Source: Prolixibacteraceae bacterium
Lineage (GTDB): Bacteria; Bacteroidota; Bacteroidia; Bacteroidales; Prolixibacteraceae
Length of the DNA: 38,980 nt
NCBI GenBank assembly: GCA_019459525.1
Contig: JAIBEY010000012.1
Span: 1 to 38,980, forward strand
Reading direction: 5' to 3'
Of this stretch, positions 33,415 to 38,980 are shown one piece after another. Both the position numbers and the translations under genes were made by a program. Below the pieces are notes generated by a model that worked only from the letters and a program-made list of their open reading frames with translations, searched no databases and was not told where the DNA came from. Each line of letters opens with the position of its first letter. Position 1 is the first letter of the stretch.

Positions 33415-34683
33415 ATGAAAAGCATTTGCCTTTGTTTTCAAATTCACCATTCCTTTCACCTTCAAACATTTCGCTTTTTAGACATCGGTGGAAATAAATC
33501 CTATTACAATCTGCCACGAATAGAAAAGGAAATTACTGAATCAGCGGCTACATGCTATTTGCCGTCAAACGATTTTATCCTGTCGCTGATCCATAAATAC
33601 AAGGAAAAATTCAAGTTTACATTTTACATTTCGGGTTCGGCTATCGAACTGTTTTTGATGTATGCGCCTGAAGTTCTATCCAGTTTCAGAGCGTTGGCAG
33701 ATACCGGTCAAGTTGAATTTTTGGGAGGGACATCCTGTCATTCACTGGTATCATTGACCAATCAAAAAGGTGAATTTTACAGTCAAGTCAAAGCGCATCA
33801 ATTGCAGATTGAAAACTTATTCGGTAAAAAACCACTTGTATTTGCAAATTCAGATCTGATTTATTCCAACCAGATTGGAAAAGATATTTCAGATTTTGGT
33901 TATCGTTCTATACTAACAAATAGCTCCAGAAAAACGTTGATTTGGAGGAGCCCCAACTATGTTTATTCCAATTGCATCAAGCCCCAATTGCAGGTCTATT
34001 TTCGCAACGAACTAATCAGTAACGAACTGGAATCAGCACTTAATAATTTGAAACAAAAAAAAGCAGCAAACTTTTTGTCATTACTCAACGACCTGAAACC
34101 TGAAGAACCACTGTTGAATATCTATCTGGATTATTTGGCCCTGGGGGGACCTGAAATTTCGAAAAAGCAACAATACCTGCGAAAGGTACTTGCTAAACTT
34201 AGCACCAGCCATCAGCTTGAATTTATCTTTCCATCAGAAATTAAAGAACGTTATGAATCGGTTGGCAACATTTCTTCCACCGAACCTATTTGTTATGTGA
34301 AAGATTTCCATCCGTTGTATTACCCCGGAAATGAACTTCAGCGTGAAGCCATTACTCAGCTTTATAAGTTAAAACCCTTGATCGACCAGATTAACGATCC
34401 CATGCTGACCAAAGACTGGCAATGTCTGCAAACAAGCAACCACATTCACACTATGGATCATCAACATCCTAATTATCAAAGCGATAATCCATTCACCAAT
34501 GGGTACGGTTCTAAGTACGAAGCATTTATAAACTACATGAATGTTCTCGATGACTTTAAAATAAAAGTAAAGTCAAGTTTGACACGAAAAGTAAAAAAGT
34601 CAATCCTAAATCCTGAAAAGAATAAAAGTACGGCACGCTCTGGCACTCCATTCAGAACCATCAACTTGCAATATAAAGGCTAA
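33415..34683 (+). CDS. GH57-fold protein lacking the catalytic glutamate
   Basis: 422 aa. Overall pattern is that of the Bacteroidota GH57 alpha-amylase-like family: MKSICLCFQIHHSFHLQTFRFLDIG, ISGSAIELFLMYAPEVL, ANSDLIYSNQIG and, near the C terminus, YEAFINYMNVLDDF. The segment that normally reads F-L-A-E-T-x-x-H-S-L reads FLGGTSCHSL (102-111), so the nucleophile Glu is replaced by Gly105. The D-Y-E-T-F-G-E segment reads DYLALGG (239-245), keeping Asp239 only, and HQP near residue 12 reads HHS. Probably a non-catalytic glucan-binding partner of the glycosyltransferase 15 bp upstream. Family residue assignments are from memory. Confidence 0.8.
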   Translation: MKSICLCFQIHHSFHLQTFRFLDIGGNKSYYNLPRIEKEITESAATCYLPSNDFILSLIHKYKEKFKFTFYISGSAIELFLMYAPEVLSSFRALADTGQVEFLGGTSCHSLVSLTNQKGEFYSQVKAHQLQIENLFGKKPLVFANSDLIYSNQIGKDISDFGYRSILTNSSRKTLIWRSPNYVYSNCIKPQLQVYFRNELISNELESALNNLKQKKAANFLSLLNDLKPEEPLLNIYLDYLALGGPEISKKQQYLRKVLAKLSTSHQLEFIFPSEIKERYESVGNISSTEPICYVKDFHPLYYPGNELQREAITQLYKLKPLIDQINDPMLTKDWQCLQTSNHIHTMDHQHPNYQSDNPFTNGYGSKYEAFINYMNVLDDFKIKVKSSLTRKVKKSILNPEKNKSTARSGTPFRTINLQYKG

Positions 34684-34699
34684 AAAACCATCATTTTTT

Positions 34700-34730
34700 T
34701 TTGCATAAGTAAAGAAGATGGCTACTTTTG
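34700..34730 (+). promoter_or_regulatory. Promoter of tRNA-Pro
   Basis: TTTG (34700-34703), 19 bases, TACTTTTG (34723-34730): a consensus Bacteroidota promoter ending 13 bp before the tRNA. Confidence 0.85.
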
Positions 34731-34743
34731 CAACCACAAAGTT

Positions 34744-34817
34744 CGGGGTGTAGCGCAGCCTGGTAGCGTATCCGTCTGGGGGGCGGGGGGTCGCAAGTTC
34801 AAATCTTGTCACCCCGA
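34744..34817 (+). tRNA. tRNA-Pro (anticodon GGG)
   Basis: A complete cloverleaf: 7-bp acceptor stem CGGGGTG/CACCCCG, D arm GCGC..GCGT with GG, anticodon arm TCCGT-CTGGGGG-GCGGG (closed by G-U pairs) with anticodon GGG, a GGGTC variable loop and T arm GCAAG-TTCAAAT-CTTGT. Discriminator A; CCA not encoded. It reads CCC and CCU. Its 3' half is the probable attachment site of the element that begins immediately downstream, since an integrase gene starts 290 bp away and reads outward. Confidence 0.95.
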
Positions 34818-34842
34818 CAAAATGGGGTTCCAAACCCAATCA

Positions 34843-34882
34843 AAAAGCCACAAATCATTGATTTCGTGGCTTTTCTGTTTTT
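34843..34882 (+). terminator. Terminator after tRNA-Pro
   Basis: Stem AAAAGCCAC-AAATCA with TGATTT-C-GTGGCTTTT (34843-34874, one bulge), then a tail containing TTTTTT. Confidence 0.85.
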
Positions 34883-34896
34883 TATCATATCAAAAT

Positions 34897-34920
34897 ATAC
34901 CAACTTAAATCAGTTGGTAT
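34897..34920. repeat. 8-bp inverted repeat
   Basis: ATACCAAC (34897-34904) and GTTGGTAT (34913-34920) around an 8-base centre, between the tRNA and the integrase gene. A candidate recombination or regulator binding site of the element. Confidence 0.6.
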
Positions 34921-35020
34921 GTGAACTATCCGGTGACCTTTTTTAGTTTTTATATTTGGTTCACGAATGTCGATTTAAATATTTGTAATTCAACACTTTA
35001 CAGACATTTAGTTTGATCAA

Positions 35021-35050
35021 ATTTGACTCGTTTTGACTCATTTTGAGACC
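35021..35050. repeat. 10-bp tandem repeats ahead of the integrase gene
   Basis: ATTTGACTCG, TTTTGACTCA and TTTTGAGACC lie end to end, one helical turn apart, 58 bp before the integrase start. They could be integrase arm sites or operators for its regulation. The rest of the 290-bp gap holds only the hairpins listed separately. Confidence 0.65.
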
Positions 35051-35107
35051 AAAACAATTCAAAATAGGTGAACCTTTTTGAGTATAAAAATTTAAAATTA
35101 AATCATC

Positions 35108-36340
35108 ATGGAAAAAGTAACATTAGGAATTCATTTTGTTCTTCGTATGAACAAGATTATGAATGGATTAGCACCAATCTATGCACGTATTACTGTAAAT
35201 TCAAAACGATGCGAAGTCTCAATTAAGCGAAAAATTTCTGTCGATAGCTGGAACTCCGGGAAAGGGATGGCTAAATCGTCAACAATAGAGAATAAGCAAC
35301 TAAACTCTTACTTGGAACAAATTCGAAAGATGATGGTCGAATCTTACCAGGACCTTGTGTTGAGCAAGCAAGTTGTCACAACGGAAGCTATAAAAAATAA
35401 GTTTCTAGGTCTAGATATTTCTGACATGACCCTATGTAAACTGATCGACTATCACAACACAAACGGTAAAGAAACCCTAAGGTGGGGAACGCTAAAAAAT
35501 TATTTTACAACTCAGAAATATATAATACTTTTCCTAAAAGAAAAGTACAAGACTTCCGACATTTATCTTAAAAGTCTGAATTACAAATTTCTGGTTGATT
35601 TTGAATATTTTCTTAGAAAACATTCGCCAGTTGACCATCAACGGCCTATGGAGAACAATACTGTAATGAAACACATTGAACGTCTTAGAAAGATGATCAA
35701 ATTGGCTATAAGATATGAATGGTTGGAGAAGGATCCATTCATCGCATTCAAACAAAAGTTTCATCGTTTTGAAAGAGGTTATCTGTCTGAAGGAGAGCTA
35801 AAAATTATTGAAGAAAAGGAATTCTCGATTGCCAGACTACAACATGTTAAAGATTTATTTATTTTTAGCTGCTACACAGGATTATCATACATTGATTTGA
35901 TACATTTATCACCAGAAAACATCCAAATTGGTATTGATAAGAAATATTGGTTATTTACAAGCAGGGAAAAAACTGATAATCCAGTTCGAATTCCCATTCT
36001 GCCAATTGCAATGGATATTATCAATAAATACAAAGCTGATCCGAAAGCCTTAGTTTATAATCGGCTTTTACCCCCTATCTCAAACCAGAGGCTAAACAGT
36101 TATCTTAAAGAGATTGCCGACCTATGTCAAATCAACAAAAATTTTACGTTTCATTTAGCCCGCCATACATTTGCCACAACTGTTACTCTAGCCAATGGTG
36201 TCCCGATTGAGTCAGTCAGCAAAATGCTAGGTCATTCAAAAATATCGACAACTCAAATCTATGCAAAAGTAGTTGAGAAAAAACTTGGTGAGGATATGGA
36301 TAATTTAAAACAAAGATTGAATGAAAAACGAGTGAGTTGA
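35108..36340 (+). CDS. Tyrosine integrase, IntDOT-like
   Basis: 410 aa. N-terminal arm-binding domain (about 1-100), SAM-like core-binding domain (about 105-205), catalytic domain (about 220-400). Catalytic residues K288, H349-x-x-R352 (HLARHTFA), H376 (GHSKISTTQ) and nucleophile Y385 (IYAKV) are present. The first conserved arginine is replaced by S260 (CYTGLSYIDL), as known for the CTnDOT integrase. It lies 290 bp from tRNA-Pro and reads away from it, as expected for an integrative element inserted in the tRNA 3' end. Confidence 0.93.
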   Translation: MEKVTLGIHFVLRMNKIMNGLAPIYARITVNSKRCEVSIKRKISVDSWNSGKGMAKSSTIENKQLNSYLEQIRKMMVESYQDLVLSKQVVTTEAIKNKFLGLDISDMTLCKLIDYHNTNGKETLRWGTLKNYFTTQKYIILFLKEKYKTSDIYLKSLNYKFLVDFEYFLRKHSPVDHQRPMENNTVMKHIERLRKMIKLAIRYEWLEKDPFIAFKQKFHRFERGYLSEGELKIIEEKEFSIARLQHVKDLFIFSCYTGLSYIDLIHLSPENIQIGIDKKYWLFTSREKTDNPVRIPILPIAMDIINKYKADPKALVYNRLLPPISNQRLNSYLKEIADLCQINKNFTFHLARHTFATTVTLANGVPIESVSKMLGHSKISTTQIYAKVVEKKLGEDMDNLKQRLNEKRVS

Positions 36341-36847
36341 TTTGAATAGTATCTGAATATTATTAGTAGGTCTCGATTTAGTCCCTTTGTGTTCTCGTAT
36401 GTTTGTATAATTCGGTTTCGCTCTTATAATATTCAAATACCACCTTTATAATAAAATTTAGGTGGTATTGATTTGATTTTGGTTCTTAATCACTGATCCC
36501 AGCTGGGATTCGAACTTGTCCTTATTCCGGGCTGATTATCAATGGTTTACTAAGTACTTATCTCAATAAGTTTCGATACAATATCGACTAATAATCAATA
36601 CATTACATCACTAATGCATGCAAAAGATATTAAAAATTATCAAAACGGAACTCTATTTTATGCAGCGTAAGATGATTTTCTTTTTTGATTTAGAATTTCC
36701 ATTGCTAATTCAGTATTAATTTTTTACACTTCAGAATATATTCATTTTTATGTGACATATTTTGATATATTTCTAAAATGCACTATTTTTACTGCAAAAC
36801 AGAAACAAAACAGCAAGCCAGTGGTTTTTATTCTTAGTGCCTGAACG
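36341..36847. other. Intergenic, 507 bp
   Basis: Contains the integrase terminator (36436-36469), a perfect 14-bp palindrome ATCCCAGCTGGGAT (36496-36509) joined to GGATTCGAAC, which resembles the reverse complement of a tRNA 3' end, and AT-rich DNA ahead of the AbiE genes with two AAAACAG copies around 36797-36819. No gene seen. Confidence 0.5.
36436..36469 (+). terminator. Terminator after the integrase gene
   Basis: Perfect 10-bp stem AATACCACCT (36436-36445) and AGGTGGTATT (36460-36469), 14-base loop, followed by a T-rich stretch, about 95 bp past the stop codon. Confidence 0.65.
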
Positions 36848-37465
36848 ATGAATTACCTGGAATTTAAAAATAAGATGTTTGACCTGGGATGTTTCAACAT
36901 TCATCAGGTTTATGCGTGGGAGCCTGGCTTTGACCGGAACAACTTTGTCCGATGGGTAAATAAAGGATTGCTGATTCGTCTTCGGCAAGGATACTATACA
37001 TTCCAGGAATACAAGAGTAAGCCAGACTTTGGACTTTACTTTGCCAACCGTATTTATCGCCCCTCATACGTGAGCCTCCATACCGCACTGGCATTTTATG
37101 GAATAATCCCAGAAGCTGTGGTTCAGATAACAAGCGTAACCACCCTGAAAACCGTAAGTTTCAACAATGAGTTTGGAGAGTATAGTTACAAAAGTGTAAA
37201 AGAAAATCTCATGTTTGGATATGATCTAAAGCCCATTTCTGACGGGCGGACATTTCAACTTGCCAAGCCTGAAAAGGCCCTGCTAGACTTACTCTATCTT
37301 TATCCATTCTACAACACCGCGCAAGATTTTGACGATCTACGCCTGGATGAAGATTTTATACAGGATGACCTCGACCGCAAACTATTGGAGGAATATACGT
37401 TAAAATTCGAAAACAAAGCCCTTGAACGTAGGGTTCAACTTTTGATTAATACATACGGTTTATGA
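36848..37465 (+). CDS. AbiEi-type antitoxin
   Basis: 205 aa. N-terminal winged-helix-like region (about 1-55, FDRNNFVRWVNKGLLIRLRQGYYTF) and an AbiEi body with SLHTALAFYGIIPEAV and LAKPEKALLDLLYLYP. AbiEi proteins of type IV toxin-antitoxin systems neutralise the nucleotidyltransferase AbiEii without stable binding and repress their own promoter by binding repeats. Its stop overlaps the start of the AbiEii gene by 4 bp. Located on the element next to the integrase, consistent with stabilisation or phage defence. Confidence 0.88.
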   Translation: MNYLEFKNKMFDLGCFNIHQVYAWEPGFDRNNFVRWVNKGLLIRLRQGYYTFQEYKSKPDFGLYFANRIYRPSYVSLHTALAFYGIIPEAVVQITSVTTLKTVSFNNEFGEYSYKSVKENLMFGYDLKPISDGRTFQLAKPEKALLDLLYLYPFYNTAQDFDDLRLDEDFIQDDLDRKLLEEYTLKFENKALERRVQLLINTYGL

Positions 37466-38253
37466 TACAACTGGAACTAATAAAAAATTATTTTCCCGCA
37501 GAATTAAGCAATAATGCTTCTTTTCAAAAACACATGCTGAAAGAATATCTCCAGTTACTAATCCTCGATTTTCTTTCTGCTACGCCATACATTGAAAAAA
37601 TCGTCTTTATCGGAGGAACAAACCTACGACTTGTTAAGGGTATAGATCGTTTTTCCGAAGATTTGGATTTTGATTGCAAGGAGCTTTCAAAGAAAGAATT
37701 TATGGAGATGACTGATGCCGTCTTGCAGTTTTTGAAGCGAAGTGGACTTCGTGCCGAAGTGCGTGACCGTGAGAACGAACGGTTAAAAGCTTTTCGAAGA
37801 AACATTCATTTTCCGGAATTGCTGTTTGATTTGAGGCTGACCGGTCATCGGGATGAACGCTTTTTGATCAAAATTGAAAGTCAGGATCAACAAATTTTAT
37901 ATGAAAGGATAATGGTCAATATTAAGGGATGTGGGTTTTATTTCCCTTTTCCAGTACCATCTGACGGGGTATTGTGCTCGATGAAACTTTCTGCCATGCT
38001 TGACCGTCAGAAAGGACGCGATTTTTATGATGCCATGTTCTTGCTTGCCCAAACTAAACCTGACTATTCTTTTCTTTCAGCAAAACATGGTATCCAAAAT
38101 CTTGATGAACTGAAAGCTGCAACTCTTGAAATGTTAAAAGCAGTGGATCTAAATATGAAAAAGAGAGACTTTGAACACTTGTTATTCAACAAAAAAAATA
38201 GCGAACGCATTCTTTCGGTCGGAGAATTCTTCCAGGAGTTAAAATTAAAATAA
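37462..38253 (+). CDS. AbiEii/AbiGii-type nucleotidyltransferase toxin
   Basis: 263 aa. DNA-polymerase-beta-like nucleotidyltransferase core: FIGGTNLRLVKGIDRFSEDLDFDC carries the G-G-T loop and the acidic pair D-x-D (residues about 68-72). Further family marks are FELLFDLRLTG-like LLFDLRLTGHRDERFLIKIE and the C-terminal SMKLSAMLDRQKGRDFYDAMFLL. Homologues transfer nucleotides to tRNA acceptor ends and stop growth. Coupled to AbiEi by a 4-bp overlap. All key residues are present, so an active toxin is expected. Confidence 0.9.
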   Translation: MIQLELIKNYFPAELSNNASFQKHMLKEYLQLLILDFLSATPYIEKIVFIGGTNLRLVKGIDRFSEDLDFDCKELSKKEFMEMTDAVLQFLKRSGLRAEVRDRENERLKAFRRNIHFPELLFDLRLTGHRDERFLIKIESQDQQILYERIMVNIKGCGFYFPFPVPSDGVLCSMKLSAMLDRQKGRDFYDAMFLLAQTKPDYSFLSAKHGIQNLDELKAATLEMLKAVDLNMKKRDFEHLLFNKKNSERILSVGEFFQELKLK

Positions 38254-38276
38254 TACGTCCATTAATCCTTTCTTTG

Positions 38277-38323
38277 GAGTAAGGAGAACTAAAGGCCCCA
38301 ATTTTTAGGTCTTTTAGTTACTC
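38277..38323. repeat. Imperfect inverted repeat
   Basis: GAGT (38277-38280) and AACTAAA (38287-38293) pair with TTTAGTT-ACTC (38313-38323) around a GGCCCC-containing loop, 24 bp after the AbiEii stop. Possible terminator or structured site. Confidence 0.5.
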
Positions 38324-38351
38324 AAAATATAATCCAACTTTTACCAATCCA

Positions 38352-38402
38352 TATTTCATTTGCGATTTACTTCGTTATTCGTAGCAAATCGCAAATGAAA
38401 TA
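38352..38402. repeat. Perfect 17-bp inverted repeat with 17-base loop
   Basis: TATTTCATTTGCGATTT (38352-38368) is exactly mirrored by AAATCGCAAATGAAATA (38386-38402). It has no U-run and lies 50 bp before the convergent terminator at 38464, so it is unlikely to be a simple terminator. A cruciform, replication/transfer site or transposon remnant are all possible. Confidence 0.85.
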
Positions 38403-38463
38403 AATCGTTAATTGTCTATCACATCCGACAAAACAACAATAAGTAAGCGCTATAATTCACGAC

Positions 38464-38490
38464 AAAAAAAAATAGGAGGCTTTGCCTCCC
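38464..38490 (-). terminator. Terminator of the 119-aa gene
   Basis: On the minus strand GGAGGC-AAA-GCCTCC followed by TA and nine Ts. It lies 6 bp past the stop codon of the gene at 38496. Confidence 0.92.
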
Positions 38491-38495
38491 ATTTT

Positions 38496-38855
38496 TCAGA
38501 ACTTGATCTGGGTTTCAACTTCCTTGATTCGTTCGTCCAGAGTCGTCTTGATTTCTTCCATCACAGCCGATACTACCGGAGTGTTGGAGGTTTTAAACTC
38601 TTTTCCGGAAGCATCGCGGAGAAATACTGTTGCTCCCAACCCGTCAGCTCCCAGGGAGAAGGGTTGCAGGTTCCTACGGGTTTCGGTGAGCTTGCGCCAC
38701 TTTTCAATCAGCATACTCAAATCTTCCACTTTCTGGATGCGCTTTTCCAACGAAGGGACTTCGACAGTTGCGCTTTCATCTTTCTTTACAACTTCCAAAG
38801 AAGTTTTAGGTTGTTCTACACTCTCAGCATCGAGTTTTTTAGCTGCATTATTCAT
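38496..38855 (-). CDS. Hypothetical element protein, coiled-coil
   Basis: 119 aa, acidic and mostly helical: a disordered N terminus, a coiled-coil stretch (about 36-62, SLEKRIQKVEDLSMLIEKWRKLTETRRNL) and a C-terminal helix (VMEEIKTTLDERIKEVETQIKF). No recognised domain. Strong terminator directly after it and a partial gene 48 bp upstream on the same strand, so it is the last gene of a minus-strand unit of the integrative element. Possibly a component of the element's replication or transfer module; function unknown. Confidence 0.75.
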   Translation of the reverse strand: MNNAAKKLDAESVEQPKTSLEVVKKDESATVEVPSLEKRIQKVEDLSMLIEKWRKLTETRRNLQPFSLGADGLGATVFLRDASGKEFKTSNTPVVSAVMEEIKTTLDERIKEVETQIKF

Positions 38856-38903
38856 ATTCGAACTCCTGCCCTGGAGATTTGTATTGGCACCCTTCGATGT
38901 AAC

Positions 38904-38980
38904 TCAGGGTATATCTGGCACGCCGGTTAAAATTTCGGCGTAACCGGACATTGAGCTGTCACGGATAAGGTCAACGGGGT
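38904..38980 (-). CDS. C-terminal end of a gene cut by the window edge
   Basis: An open minus-strand frame runs from the window edge to a TGA at 38904-38906 and ends SSMSGYAEILTGVPDIP. At least 24 codons are visible. It is 48 bp upstream of the 119-aa gene and probably cotranscribed. Not recognised; short, so the frame itself is only moderately supported. Confidence 0.45.
   Translation of the reverse strand, partial: PVDLIRDSSMSGYAEILTGVPDIP

Noticed and set aside
36491-36560. A functional tRNA on the minus strand
   Set aside because: A T-loop-like and acceptor-like stretch is present, but the T stem does not pair and no D arm or anticodon arm can be formed.

Overview
The window reads as chromosomal DNA of a Bacteroidota bacterium, probably a Bacteroidales/Marinilabiliales relative such as Prolixibacteraceae; the rank below phylum is inference. 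The evidence is the TAnnTTTG -7 promoter elements, the general lack of Shine-Dalgarno sequences, a tRNA gene without encoded CCA, and families typical of the phylum (DUF4301, DUF6261, HYC_CC_PP-like protein, LytTR/LytS-type two-component system, IntDOT-like integrase).

Layout. 1-4.6 kb is an accessory stretch: an AT-rich AbiTii-like gene with a C-terminal helix-hairpin-helix, a DUF6261 gene preceded by five palindromes at an exact 41-bp period, an intact IS110-family element, and a probable minus-strand small RNA (about 4330 to 4227). 4.6-5.5 kb: AHSA1/SRPBCC and DoxX genes. 5.5-8.4 kb (minus): an ECF sigma / zinc anti-sigma pair with two DUF4097 cell-surface proteins. 8.7-10.9 kb (minus): an orphan alpha/alpha-toroid (terpene-cyclase-like) protein and an AAA+ ATPase with an unusual promoter. 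11.0-16.7 kb (minus): ten closely packed genes running from an AraC regulator through two VOC proteins, five small mostly membrane proteins and DUF4180 to a LytS-type kinase and LytTR regulator. 16.9-21.3 kb (minus): aldo/keto reductase, AraC regulator, PQQ-type beta-propeller, YhcC-type radical SAM protein. 21.6-26 kb (plus): DUF4301, TPR protein, phosphosulfolactate synthase-like protein, isochorismatase-like hydrolase.

26.2-29.3 kb (minus) is a probable metal-handling operon (HYC_CC_PP-like protein, TonB receptor, secreted HMA protein), divergent from a TlpA-like thioredoxin. 30-31.4 kb (minus): RidA and thioredoxin reductase. 31.7-34.7 kb (plus): a small ORF, a GT-B glycosyltransferase and a GH57-fold protein that has lost the catalytic glutamate. 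At 34.74 kb a tRNA-Pro(GGG) marks the edge of a probable integrative element: tyrosine integrase, AbiEi/AbiEii, inverted repeats and two minus-strand element genes that run off the right edge.

Most promising leads: the 41-bp phased palindrome array with a compensatory double change (2531-2710), the unannotated small RNA beside IS110 (4227-4339), the tandem dyads plus perfect Shine-Dalgarno in front of the AAA+ ATPase, and the catalytically degenerate GH57 next to an intact glycosyltransferase. All calls come from reading the sequence; no database search was run.
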